From NCBI GenBank assembly GCA_902826615.1, contig CADEFN010000004.1:466719-530718 (forward strand): DNA of 64,000 bases. The letters are read 5' to 3'. The notes under the pieces were generated by a model. The model was not told the origin of the DNA, did no database searches, and worked only from the letters and a program-made list of their open reading frames with translations. This DNA comes from an uncultured Gemmatimonadota bacterium. GTDB taxonomy: Bacteria > Gemmatimonadota > Gemmatimonadetes > Gemmatimonadales > Gemmatimonadaceae. The position numbers were made by a program, and so were the translations under genes. Shown here piece after piece: positions 1-7,999 of this stretch. Each line of letters begins with the position of its first letter. Position 1 is the first letter of the stretch.

Positions 1-1
1 C

Positions 2-343
2 GAGAATGTGTGCGCGATTGCCGTGGCCGTGGCGCGCCAGATCGTCGGGCGCGAATTGCTCTCTAATGAATCGACGGTGACCGAGCTGGTGCAGCGTGCC
101 CTCGCCGAGGTGCCCGTGGATCAGGCGGTGGTGGTGCGGCTCAACCCGGCCGACCTCGCCGTGCTCACCTCGCTGCCTGACGAGGAGAATGGCGTACGCT
201 CTCGCCCTGATGTGCAGTGGGTGTCTGACGCTCGCGTCGCCCCAGGCGGGTGTCTCCTCGAAGGACGCGATCGCATCATCGATGGGCGTATCGATACCGC
301 GCTCGAGCGTTTGTACCGCCGACTGAGTGGCATCGATGCATGA
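2..343 (+). CDS. fliH: Flagellar export ATPase regulator FliH, C-terminal part (5' end outside window)
   Basis: The reading frame is open from the window edge, so the N-terminus is missing. The visible 113 residues begin inside a segment of the FliH/YscL pattern (ARQIVGREL) and continue with the beta-alpha fold typical of the FliH C-terminus (VVVRLNPADLAVL, later a GGCLLEG segment). FliH binds FliI in the cytoplasm and brings the ATPase and substrates to the export gate. Its stop lies 5 bases beyond the start codon of fliI, so the two are translationally coupled. A GTG at position 8 could be read as a start but falls inside the conserved domain. Confidence 0.85.
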   Translation, partial: ENVCAIAVAVARQIVGRELLSNESTVTELVQRALAEVPVDQAVVVRLNPADLAVLTSLPDEENGVRSRPDVQWVSDARVAPGGCLLEGRDRIIDGRIDTALERLYRRLSGIDA

Positions 344-1664
344 GGCCCTGCTGCACAGCGTGGAAGGCGAGGCCCGCTTTGCACGGTATGGACGAGTCAC
401 GCGCGTCGTGGGACTGGTCATCGAAGCCATCGGCCTCGATGTCGGCGTAGGAGAGCTGTGCCGGATCAACTCCCTCACATCGGAGCACTCGGTGCTCGCC
501 GAAGTGGTGGGATTCCATGAACGGGGCGTGCTGCTCATGCCGTTAGGCGATCTCTCCGGACTGCATCCCGGCAGCAGCGTGGTCGCGCTTGGCCGCTCCT
601 TTGGAGTGGACGTCGGTCCCGACATGCTCGGCCGTGTGCTCAACGGGCTTGGCCATCCGATCGATGGACTGGGCAAACTGCACGCACGAGAGCGTGTTCC
701 GCTGGCTGGCGAACCACCTCATCCGCTCGAGCGCCAAACCATCAGCTCGCCCATGGCCACCAGTGTGCGTGCCATCGACGGCCCGCTGACCATGGGACGC
801 GGACAGCGCGTGGGCATCTTTGCCGGCTCGGGTGTGGGCAAGAGTACGCTGCTGGGCATGATTGCACGTCAGGCCACGGCCGATGTGAATGTGATTGCAC
901 TGCTTGGCGAACGTGGGCGCGAAGTGCGCGACTTCATCGACAACGCGTTAGGCCCCGAGGGGCTCGCGCGCTCGGTGCTCATCGTGGCCACCGGCGACCA
1001 GGCGGCTCTCGTACGGGCGCGTGGTGCCCTCGTGGCGACGTCGATCGCCGAGTACTTCCGCGATCAGGGCAAGCAGGTGCTGCTGATGGTGGACTCAGTG
1101 ACTCGGGTGGCGATGGCGTGGCGCGAGATCGGGCTGGCCGTTGGGGAACCGCCGACCACCAAGGGATATCCGCCCTCCGTGTTTGCGCATCTCCCGCGTT
1201 TGCTGGAACGCGCGGGCAACGGTGCACGGGGTGGGATCACGGGCATCTACACGGTGCTTGTTGATGGCGACGACTTCAACGAACCCGTGGCCGACGCCGC
1301 CCGCTCCATTCTCGACGGGCACATCGTCCTCACACGCCGCCTTGCCAGCGCGGGACACTTCCCGGCTATCGACATTCTCGAAAGCAAGAGCCGTGTGCGC
1401 GATCAGATCATCGATGAGCCGCAGCGCGCCGCGGCCGGCATGCTCATGCGGCAGGAAGCAGCCTACCGAGAGAAAGAAGACCTGATCCTCGTCGGCGCAT
1501 ACCAGAAAGGCAGTGATCCGATGGTGGACGCTGCCATGCGCACACGCGAAAGAGCACTCGCCTTCCTGCAGCAGCGCCCGGACGAACCGACGCCGTACGC
1601 CGAAACTCGTCAGGCACTGCTTGGCATGTACCCACGACAGGGCGCCACCGCCGGAGCCGCATGA
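336..1664 (+). CDS. fliI: Flagellum-specific ATPase FliI
   Basis: FliI is the type III export ATPase that unfolds and delivers flagellar substrates at the membrane base. About 442 residues is the normal family length. Walker A is FAGSGVGKST near residue 165, and Walker B is VLLMVDSVTR with Asp near 253. The GERGREVRDF segment and the KGYPPSVF segment are typical of the FliI/YscN group and distinguish it from F1 beta subunits. The ATG at 336 overlaps the fliH stop; an in-frame GTG at 327 is an alternative start. The gene contains two CGTTAGGC octamers, at 541 and 946, each encoding Leu-Gly with the rare TTA codon. Confidence 0.97.
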   Translation: MHEALLHSVEGEARFARYGRVTRVVGLVIEAIGLDVGVGELCRINSLTSEHSVLAEVVGFHERGVLLMPLGDLSGLHPGSSVVALGRSFGVDVGPDMLGRVLNGLGHPIDGLGKLHARERVPLAGEPPHPLERQTISSPMATSVRAIDGPLTMGRGQRVGIFAGSGVGKSTLLGMIARQATADVNVIALLGERGREVRDFIDNALGPEGLARSVLIVATGDQAALVRARGALVATSIAEYFRDQGKQVLLMVDSVTRVAMAWREIGLAVGEPPTTKGYPPSVFAHLPRLLERAGNGARGGITGIYTVLVDGDDFNEPVADAARSILDGHIVLTRRLASAGHFPAIDILESKSRVRDQIIDEPQRAAAGMLMRQEAAYREKEDLILVGAYQKGSDPMVDAAMRTRERALAFLQQRPDEPTPYAETRQALLGMYPRQGATAGAA

Positions 1665-2134
1665 AATTCAAATTCCCGTTGCAGCGGCTGCTCGATCTCA
1701 AGGAAAAGCGCGAGCAGGAATTGGCCCGCCAGCTGGCAGCGGCACGCCGCGAAGCCAGTGCCGAAGCCGAACAACGCGACGCGCTCAGCGCGTTGCAGGC
1801 CGAAGGCGCAGCGCATGTGGCGGCGCAGTCTGCCGGTCAGGCGTCAGTTGGGGAGATCGCTTCGCTGTCTTACGCCGTGTCGCAAATGGCCGAGCAGGTC
1901 GAACTCGCGGGGCAACGTACCGAAGCCGCCGAACTGGTGGTGAATCAGCGCAGCGATGCGCTTTCGGGCGCGGTGCAGGATCGCCAGGTGCTCGATCGCC
2001 TGCGCGACCGCCGCCTGGAACAGCACCGCGCCACCGACCAGCAGGAAGAACGCGCCCGCATGGATGCCGTGGCGCTCTCCCGATTTGCCGCACGCCGCAG
2101 CGGCGCCAACGATTCACAACAGGATCCGTCATGA
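1661..2134 (+). CDS. fliJ: Flagellar export chaperone / stalk protein FliJ
   Basis: The protein has 157 residues and is almost wholly alpha-helical and charged, with no cysteines. It opens with MKFKFPLQRLLDLKEKREQE, the classic FliJ N-terminal pattern, and continues as a coiled coil to the end. FliJ is the central stalk in the FliI hexamer and links ATPase activity to the FlhA gate. Its ATG overlaps the fliI stop by four bases (ATGA), and its own stop overlaps the next gene in the same way. Position directly after fliI is the standard order and confirms the call. Confidence 0.92.
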   Translation: MKFKFPLQRLLDLKEKREQELARQLAAARREASAEAEQRDALSALQAEGAAHVAAQSAGQASVGEIASLSYAVSQMAEQVELAGQRTEAAELVVNQRSDALSGAVQDRQVLDRLRDRRLEQHRATDQQEERARMDAVALSRFAARRSGANDSQQDPS

Positions 2135-2742
2135 TCAAGCTCGTCATCTTTGGGGTACTCGGCCTCGCCCTGGGTCTTGGTGGGGGGTCGGCCATGTCGG
2201 TGATGAAGGCCAAGAAGACCTTCGCCGCCTGGGAGGCCAAAAAGGCCAAGGCGGTCGCCGACTCGCTGGCCGAGGCGGAGTCACACCCGGTGGCCAAACC
2301 GGCTGCCGAAGCGCATGACTCGTCAGGCACGGACTCCACGGCAACCGATGGCCATGGCGAAACTCCCAAGGCCGACACACACGCACCGGCGGATTCACAC
2401 GCCACACCGGCCCCCGCGCCGAAAAAGCCGGCGCCAAAACCGGCGCCACAGCAGGTGGCAACCGTGGAGTCGCATGGCAGCGCCAAGGCCAGCGGAAAGC
2501 CGGTGGTGCCAGTGCCCCCGCTTCCGGTTCCGGCTGCCAATCCGGTGACGCAAAAGATGGGAAAGATCTTCGGAGCCATGCCGGCGAAGGACGCGGCCAA
2601 GGTGATGGAGCAGCTCGACGATGCCGAAGTGCGCGCCATCCTGACGGGACTGACTGACAAGCAGGCGGCAGGAGTGCTGCAGAATCTTCCCGCCGCGCGT
2701 GCGGCGGCCATCAGCAAGCTGCTGCTCAAGGGAGCGCAGTGA
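2131..2742 (+). CDS. MotE-like membrane-anchored protein with C-terminal MgtE_N-like domain
   Basis: The 203-residue protein has one N-terminal membrane segment (about residues 3-24), a charged helix and a long Pro/Ala/Lys/His-rich linker (about 50-130). The C-terminal helical domain includes GKIFGAMPAKDAAKVMEQL and a following DDAEVRAIL segment, the pattern of MgtE N-terminal-like repeats. Proteins of this build sit between fliJ and fliK in many flagellar operons and include MotE, a periplasmic chaperone of the stator protein MotC. Here the exact role is inferred from domain and position. Both ends overlap neighbours by ATGA. The start at 2131 is chosen from that overlap and the membrane segment that follows. 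Confidence 0.75.
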   Translation: MIKLVIFGVLGLALGLGGGSAMSVMKAKKTFAAWEAKKAKAVADSLAEAESHPVAKPAAEAHDSSGTDSTATDGHGETPKADTHAPADSHATPAPAPKKPAPKPAPQQVATVESHGSAKASGKPVVPVPPLPVPAANPVTQKMGKIFGAMPAKDAAKVMEQLDDAEVRAILTGLTDKQAAGVLQNLPAARAAAISKLLLKGAQ

Positions 2743-5054
2743 TGACCACACCCATCATGCCCGGGCTGGGCGCCGTCGACACCACCTCAGCGGTCGCACC
2801 GCAGAGCACCACACCGTCCGAGGCCGAGTCCGCGACCATCGCCGCCGAGTTCCGCACAGCGTTGTCCGCAGCGCTTGGCACCACCATCCGGTCACGCCGC
2901 GTGCGCGCGGAAGGGTCGCCGGAAGTTGTTGTCACGCCTGCCAAAGGCAGGGAGCCGCGAGGCGCCACCACCCGCACGTTCACCGCACCGGTGTTCGCCG
3001 CCCTGGCACCCGCGGGTCCTGACGTCATGGCCGCCCCGAAAGACGGCGATCTGCTGAGTGACGCCTTTGTGGACATGCCGTTAGGCGCCCCGGCGAGCGA
3101 GAGTACACTCCTCGCGGAAGGCGAGCCGGTCAACACAGAAGAACCAGCAGGTCGCTCCACAGATGAAGGGTCCCGCGAGCAACGCGAGCCCGGTGCGCCG
3201 GTCACGGTCACCGCACCCACGCCAGTGATTGCCGGTGCGGCGGCCCAGGGCGCGCCCGCTCCCATCGCCGCCCCCGCGTCGCGCGAGTCCGGCGACACCG
3301 GTGCCGTCACAACGCCGGCGCTTCGCCCAGACGCACGCGACGTCACCGCATCGACGGCATCGCTGCTCAACCGGCTCGACGCTCGTGCCGTTGTCCGCGA
3401 TCGCTCCCTCCTGCAGCCCGAGTTTGACAACCGGCTGGGCCGGGTGCTCGAACGGATGCAGTCCGAGTTTGGCTACACCGTGGAAGTCGTCGAGACCCAC
3501 CGCACACAGGAGCGCCAGGATACCCTCTTTGCACAGGGGCGCACCGCACCGGGCCCCGTGGTGACGTGGACGCGCAACTCGAATCACTCCGAAGGACTGG
3601 CCGCTGACGTCACGGTGAATGGCGGCTGGAGCGACCGCGCCGGGTTCGAGCGGCTGGCTCGTGTGGCGAAGGAAGAAGGACTTCGCACGTTGTGGCCGCG
3701 CGATCCGGGACACATCGAGCTCGCCGCCCAGCCAGTCGAGGCACGACGTGTTCCCGCGCCCATGCCTGTGGGGGTACCGCGTGAGGCGATGACACTTCCG
3801 ATGACGCCGGGCGAGATCCGCACGCTCCCGATGCCTGACGAGTCCATGCGAACGCTGCCCGTCCGCGATGGAGTGGCGCGCACGCTGCCGGTGGCGCCGG
3901 GTGAAGTGACCACCATGCCGATGCCCCGCGCCGGGGAGGAGCGGCGTGCCAGCGAGGCGCGGTTACGCGCGCTGGCCGAGTCGCTGCTGCCGCAGGATGG
4001 CGCGCAGACGCTTGGCGAGCCGCGCCTCACCGACAACACCGACGTGGATCTGGTGCGTGATGTGACACCGCGTCCCCTGATGGCTGGTGACCGCACACGA
4101 GAGCCGGCTGCCGCCCGCGGGGTGGCGACGGTTGCCCGCGTCGCAGAGGTCGCGACCGTGGCATCGGTGGCGGCAGTGGCACAGGTCGCCCGTCCGGGGA
4201 GTGGTGTGACACGTCCTGCTGACACCGAATCCCCAAAGCGCCGAGAGCAGGTCGGGCGCCGGACACCCTTCGATGAACTCTCGAACGTGCTGACGGCGCT
4301 GGTTCGCGGAAGCGACGACCGGCCGGAACTCGCGAGCCGGGAGATCAGCACCACCACCACGTCCCGTCCCCTTGCGACACATGTCGCGGCGACGTCGCGG
4401 GCTCCGGGTGAGAGCAGCGAGCAGTCCCTCGCGGTATTCGAACGCGAGCTCGAAACAGCGGCGGCACCGGAGCTGGTGGCCGACACGATGATCGAACGTC
4501 CCACCACGCCCTTTACTCCCGAAGCAGGCGAACAACGCGGCGAGACGCGCGCGCAAGGGATGGACGCGGTCACCCGCACCGACGCGACCGAGCGGATTGC
4601 CCGTGCCCTCAAGCTGCAGGACGCACAGGCCGATCTCCCCGTGTCGTCGATGACCTTGCGCCTCGATCATCCCGAGGGTGGCGAGGATCGCATTCGCATC
4701 GACCTCCGTGGCAGCACGATCGGCACACGACTCGACATTTCCGACCCGGTGGCCGCCGAACATGTACGTCTGCACACCAGTGAGCTGCAGCAGGCCCTCG
4801 AGTCCCGCGGTCTGGACGGTGACGGCATCGCCGTGCGCAGCATGGCCAGGGTCGCCGAGCCTAACGTGACTGCCGCGGCCGTGGCGAGCGGGGAACGTGA
4901 CGGTCTGCGGACCGCGAACGCCCAGAACACCAGCACCGGTTCGCAGGGTCAATCCCGCGACCAGCGTCAGCACTCGCGCAGCGATGACACCATGCGCGAA
5001 CACCACCACCCATCGTCGCGTCAGCAGCGCGACCCCCGAGGAAACCGCCGATGA
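2739..5054 (+). CDS. fliK: Flagellar hook-length control protein FliK with an embedded M15-type peptidase domain
   Basis: This is a 771-residue Pro/Ala/Thr-rich secretion substrate, longer than most FliK. The C-terminal FliK domain (about 633-705) is recognisable from VSSMTLRLDHPEGGEDRIRI and the SELQQALESRGL segment. Unexpectedly, residues about 225-335 look like a complete LD-carboxypeptidase/endolysin-like M15 domain. It has an HRTQERQ...LFAQGRT segment (Arg255), then SNHSEGLAAD giving the H-x6-D zinc pair His283/Asp290, then DPGHIEL giving His325. Residues about 348-398 hold four or five degenerate repeats around TLPM. The gene lies between the motE-like gene and flgD with four-base overlaps. 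Role as molecular ruler and substrate-switch protein is inferred from the C-terminal domain and position; peptidase activity is inferred from motifs. Confidence 0.85.
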   Translation: MMTTPIMPGLGAVDTTSAVAPQSTTPSEAESATIAAEFRTALSAALGTTIRSRRVRAEGSPEVVVTPAKGREPRGATTRTFTAPVFAALAPAGPDVMAAPKDGDLLSDAFVDMPLGAPASESTLLAEGEPVNTEEPAGRSTDEGSREQREPGAPVTVTAPTPVIAGAAAQGAPAPIAAPASRESGDTGAVTTPALRPDARDVTASTASLLNRLDARAVVRDRSLLQPEFDNRLGRVLERMQSEFGYTVEVVETHRTQERQDTLFAQGRTAPGPVVTWTRNSNHSEGLAADVTVNGGWSDRAGFERLARVAKEEGLRTLWPRDPGHIELAAQPVEARRVPAPMPVGVPREAMTLPMTPGEIRTLPMPDESMRTLPVRDGVARTLPVAPGEVTTMPMPRAGEERRASEARLRALAESLLPQDGAQTLGEPRLTDNTDVDLVRDVTPRPLMAGDRTREPAAARGVATVARVAEVATVASVAAVAQVARPGSGVTRPADTESPKRREQVGRRTPFDELSNVLTALVRGSDDRPELASREISTTTTSRPLATHVAATSRAPGESSEQSLAVFERELETAAAPELVADTMIERPTTPFTPEAGEQRGETRAQGMDAVTRTDATERIARALKLQDAQADLPVSSMTLRLDHPEGGEDRIRIDLRGSTIGTRLDISDPVAAEHVRLHTSELQQALESRGLDGDGIAVRSMARVAEPNVTAAAVASGERDGLRTANAQNTSTGSQGQSRDQRQHSRSDDTMREHHHPSSRQQRDPRGNRR

Positions 5055-5743
5055 TCGTCGACACTGCAGGCTCGCTCACGAACGCTGCCCTGGGCGGCAC
5101 CCGAAACGGCTCAGCGGTCGGACCGGGCGGCAACCTGGGAAAAGACGAATTCCTCAAGCTGCTCACGACGCAGCTCAAGTATCAGGATCCCCTCGACCCC
5201 ATGGACGGCAAGGACATGGCGGCCGACCTCGCGCAGTTCTCCGGGCTGGAGCAGCTGCTCAACATCAACGAACAACTGGAGGCCCAGCAGGGACAGTTCG
5301 AATCTCTCGCCATGGTGATGAACAATGGTGTCGCCATGGGTACGATCGGCAAGACCGTCATGGTCGCCGGTGACAAGGTTACGCTGACCAAGGACGCCGA
5401 CGGCGTCATGGGCGGCGCCCTCACCGCGGACATTTCGGCGAACGGGGTGGCCAAGCTGACCCTGTTCGACAAATCCGGCAAGGAGGTCGGATCGCGGTCG
5501 TTAGGCTACGTGACAGCGGGACGGAAGGAGTTCGCACTCGGCTCGGCCGGGTCGGGCATCGCCACGGAGGGCGAATATTCCTATCGCATCACGGTAACCG
5601 ACGCGAGCGGCAAGGATGTGCCGCAGCAGACTTACACCGTCGGCAAAGTCGACGGGATGACCTATGGCCAGAATGGCGAAGCCCTCCTCGTGATGGGCCC
5701 GTACACGATCGACTTCCGCGCGATCGTGAAGATCCTGGCCTGA
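5051..5743 (+). CDS. flgD: Flagellar hook cap / hook assembly scaffold FlgD
   Basis: The 230-residue protein carries the diagnostic N-terminal block LGKDEFLKLLTTQLKYQDPL followed by the DLAQFSGLEQL segment. The C-terminal part has FlgD Ig-like and tudor-like strands (KVTLTKDADG, FDKSGKEVG) and a closing VDFRAI-like segment. FlgD caps the growing hook and is needed for FlgE polymerisation. Its ATG overlaps the fliK stop (ATGA). flgE follows after 30 bases containing an AAGGA element. A CGTTAGGC octamer at 5499 encodes Leu-Gly. Confidence 0.95.
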   Translation: MIVDTAGSLTNAALGGTRNGSAVGPGGNLGKDEFLKLLTTQLKYQDPLDPMDGKDMAADLAQFSGLEQLLNINEQLEAQQGQFESLAMVMNNGVAMGTIGKTVMVAGDKVTLTKDADGVMGGALTADISANGVAKLTLFDKSGKEVGSRSLGYVTAGRKEFALGSAGSGIATEGEYSYRITVTDASGKDVPQQTYTVGKVDGMTYGQNGEALLVMGPYTIDFRAIVKILA

Positions 5744-5773
5744 CGCTCACCTCCTTCTCAAGGATCCACTCCC

Positions 5774-7069
5774 ATGATGCGATCACTGTTTGCCGGCGTG
5801 TCCGGTCTGCGTAACCACCAGGTGCGCATGGACGTCATCGGCAACAACATTTCGAACGTGAACACCGTCGCCTTCAAGGCCGGCCGCGTGACCTTCAAGG
5901 AAGGTTTTGCGCAGCTCCTGCAGGGCGCCTCTCGCCCGCCCGGTGACCTTGGCGGCACGAACCCGATTCAGATCGGGCTCGGCATGCAGGTGGGCTCCGT
6001 TGACATGGCCTATCAGCAAGGCAACCTCGAGACCACCGGTCTCGCCACCGACCTCGCCATCCAGGGCGACGCGATGTTCGTGGTCAAGAAGGGCACGCAG
6101 AACTATTACACTCGCTCCGGCAACTTCCAGTTGGATGCCAGCGGCAACCTGGTGTCACCGACCAACGGCTTTGTGGTGCAGGGTCGCATGGCCGACAACG
6201 GGGTGTTCCTCGATGGGATCCGCGATATCGTGCTGCCGGTGGGACAGAAGACGGCAGCCCGGGCCACGGACGGTGTGTCGCTGGCGGGCAACCTCAACGC
6301 CGCGGCGCCGGTTTTCACTGGCACCTTCGATGCGACCGGGCGCGCCGACCCGCTCAACAAGAATTCCTGGACCGAGACATCCATCACGGTCTATGATTCG
6401 TTAGGCAACCAGCACGACCTCAAGCTGCAGTTCTGGAAGACGGCGGCCGACACCTGGTCGTGGCAGGTCGATGGCACCAACCTGCCCACCGGCTTCACCC
6501 CGCCCAACTCCACGCCGCAGACACTGCAGTTCGACTCGCAGGGTATTCTGCTGACGGTTGCCCCAACGGACCCGCCGGTCATCGGCTTTACACCGCCGGG
6601 CGCCGACCCGGTGGCCGTGACACTCGATCTCGGCAACAATACCGTCAACGGCATCACTGCGTTTGCCGGCACCAGCACGGCGGTGCTCAAGGATCAGAAC
6701 GGGTATGCGGCGGGTCAGCTGGAGAACTTCTCCATCGACCGCACCGGCCTGATCACTGGCGCATTTACCAACGGCACGAACGTGGTGCTGGGCCAGATCG
6801 TGCTGGCCGACTTCAACAACCCCGGTGGTCTGCTCCGCGTCGGCGACAACATGTATGCCATCTCGGGTAACTCCGGCGGCGCCGTGCTCGGCTACGCGCT
6901 CGAAGGAATTCAGTCGACGCTGACAAGCGGCGCGCTGGAAATGTCGAACGTCGACCTGGCGCAGGAGTTCACGAACATGATCGTGACGCAACGTGGCTTT
7001 CAGGCGAACAGCCGCGTGATCACGAGCTCCGATGAAATGCTGCAGGAGCTGGTGAACCTCAAGCGGTAG
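5774..7069 (+). CDS. flgE: Flagellar hook protein FlgE
   Basis: The 431-residue protein begins MMRSLFAGVSGLRNHQVRMD and has the basal-body rod motif IGNNISNVNTVAFK near residue 22-36. The FlgE central domain follows (TSITVYDSLGNQHDL). It ends with the conserved C-terminal helix pattern SNVDLAQEFTNMIVTQRGFQ and a NSRVITSSDEML-type segment. It polymerises into the hook outside the cell after export by the flagellar type III system. Size matches FlgE and is too large for FlgF or FlgG. An AGGA element about 10 bases upstream of the ATG pair supports the start. It is followed by a 313-base gap with hairpins. Confidence 0.96.
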   Translation: MMRSLFAGVSGLRNHQVRMDVIGNNISNVNTVAFKAGRVTFKEGFAQLLQGASRPPGDLGGTNPIQIGLGMQVGSVDMAYQQGNLETTGLATDLAIQGDAMFVVKKGTQNYYTRSGNFQLDASGNLVSPTNGFVVQGRMADNGVFLDGIRDIVLPVGQKTAARATDGVSLAGNLNAAAPVFTGTFDATGRADPLNKNSWTETSITVYDSLGNQHDLKLQFWKTAADTWSWQVDGTNLPTGFTPPNSTPQTLQFDSQGILLTVAPTDPPVIGFTPPGADPVAVTLDLGNNTVNGITAFAGTSTAVLKDQNGYAAGQLENFSIDRTGLITGAFTNGTNVVLGQIVLADFNNPGGLLRVGDNMYAISGNSGGAVLGYALEGIQSTLTSGALEMSNVDLAQEFTNMIVTQRGFQANSRVITSSDEMLQELVNLKR

Positions 7070-7091
7070 TCGCAGTAGCGGGACAAGGACG

Positions 7092-7147
7092 GCAACGAGG
7101 GCAACGTCGTGTAACCGGCACGGCGTTCGCCCCGTTGCTTTCGTTGC
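7092..7147 (+). terminator. Long inverted repeat after flgE, possible transcription attenuator
   Basis: Left arm 7092-7106 (GCAACGAGGGCAACG) pairs with right arm 7133-7147 (CGTTGCTTTCGTTGC): 15 positions including two G-U pairs, with a 26-base loop. There is no clean T-tract after the stem (CTCTCAGCG follows), so it may be an RNA-stabilising or Rho-dependent element and not a classical intrinsic terminator. Both arms are themselves two copies of a GCAACG core spaced by nine. Confidence 0.4.
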
Positions 7148-7347
7148 TCTCAGCGCCCCCGCCCCACCCCCGGCAATCCCGTCCCACCATGCGCCCGGCA
7201 CTTCCTGCCGCTGCGCCCCGAATTGCCGCGAACGTCGAGCTTGTTGCACCGCCGGCGACAGAGACACAACCCGTTTACTGGCAACAGCTTACGCGTCCAA
7301 TGTCGTCGCACACAGGAGCGCTGTGCGTATGGCCCGCCCCGTGCCTT

Positions 7348-7377
7348 AGGAGAGTGCAGATCCCCTTCCTCTCTCCT
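7348..7377 (+). promoter_or_regulatory. Small hairpin containing the only Shine-Dalgarno-like sequence before fliL
   Basis: AGGAGAG at 7348-7354 is perfectly complementary to CTCTCCT at 7371-7377, with a 16-base loop. The purine arm is the only SD-like element ahead of fliL, but it is nearly 30 bases from the ATG and would be sequestered in the stem. The immediate upstream of the ATG is pyrimidine-rich. A structural role in fliL translation is possible but unproven. Confidence 0.3.
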
Positions 7378-7382
7378 GCCTC

Positions 7383-7994
7383 ATGTCTGAAAACGCCGAG
7401 CCCGCCGCAGAAGGCGAAGCCCCTGTCAAAAAAGCCGGACCCAAGGGTGTCGTGCTCATTGGGGCACTGGTTGGTGGCCTGGTCGCTGGAGCCGCGGGCG
7501 GACTCTTCGCCGTCGGACCGATGGTGGCCAAGAGCTCTGGTTATGTAGTCACCGCCTCAAAGGAGGGCGAGGACGGCGAAGAGGGCGGCGATGGCGAGCA
7601 CGAAGCGGGCGACGAAGAAGGTGGTGAAGGCGAACACGCGCCCGCCGAGGGTGAACACAAGGAAGGGGAAGCTGCGGGTGCGTCGGCGTTGCACGTGGTG
7701 GACAACCTCGTGCTCAATCCGGCTGGCTCCGGTGGCACGCGATTCCTCATGCTCACCACGGCCATCGAGTTTGGCGATGCCAAGCTGGTGGATCAGTTCA
7801 AGGCTCGCGACGCCGAAGTCCGCGACGTGCTGTTGCGGGTGGTGGGCGCCAAGTCGGTGGAGCAGCTCACCGAGATGACCATGCGTGACGGTCTTCGCAA
7901 GGAGCTCACCGACTCCCTGACCCAGATGCTCCCCAAGAAGCAGCGCAAGAAAGCGATCAGCCGCGTGTTCTTCCCCCAGTTTGTCATCCAGTAA
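7383..7994 (+). CDS. fliL: Flagellar basal-body associated protein FliL
   Basis: FliL is a single-pass inner-membrane protein that surrounds the stator and supports torque. The 203 residues consist of a short cytoplasmic tail, one membrane helix (about 20-42, VVLIGALVGGLVAGAAGGLF), an unusual acidic and histidine-containing stretch (about 60-98), and then the FliL periplasmic domain. That domain contains NLVLNPAGSGGTRFLML and ends with VFFPQFVIQ, a very typical FliL terminus. It is followed five bases later by fliM. The acidic linker is longer than in most FliL I know. No good ribosome site precedes the ATG. Confidence 0.93.
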   Translation: MSENAEPAAEGEAPVKKAGPKGVVLIGALVGGLVAGAAGGLFAVGPMVAKSSGYVVTASKEGEDGEEGGDGEHEAGDEEGGEGEHAPAEGEHKEGEAAGASALHVVDNLVLNPAGSGGTRFLMLTTAIEFGDAKLVDQFKARDAEVRDVLLRVVGAKSVEQLTEMTMRDGLRKELTDSLTQMLPKKQRKKAISRVFFPQFVIQ

Positions 7995-7999
7995 GCGGC

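Larger units (their letters stand above)
7070..7382. other. Intergenic region between flgE and fliL (313 bases)
   Basis: This is the longest gap in the first flagellar transcription unit. I see no convincing coding sequence. It holds a period-9 stretch (GGACAAGGACGGCAACGAGG and on), a 15-base-pair inverted repeat at 7092-7147, and a second small inverted repeat at 7348-7377 just before fliL. A promoter for fliL and later genes may lie here, but I cannot recognise a convincing -35/-10 or a sigma-28 type box. Confidence 0.6.

Noticed and set aside
1785..2729. Long minus-strand open frame opposite fliJ, the motE-like gene and intergenic overlap
   Set aside because: It is a GC-rich antisense shadow: the plus strand holds recognisable proteins with overlapping starts and stops, and the antisense product is a low-complexity Ser/Ala/Arg sequence.
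3584..5009. Minus-strand open frames of more than 340 codons opposite fliK
   Set aside because: The plus strand has clear FliK and peptidase motifs; antisense products have no domain pattern.
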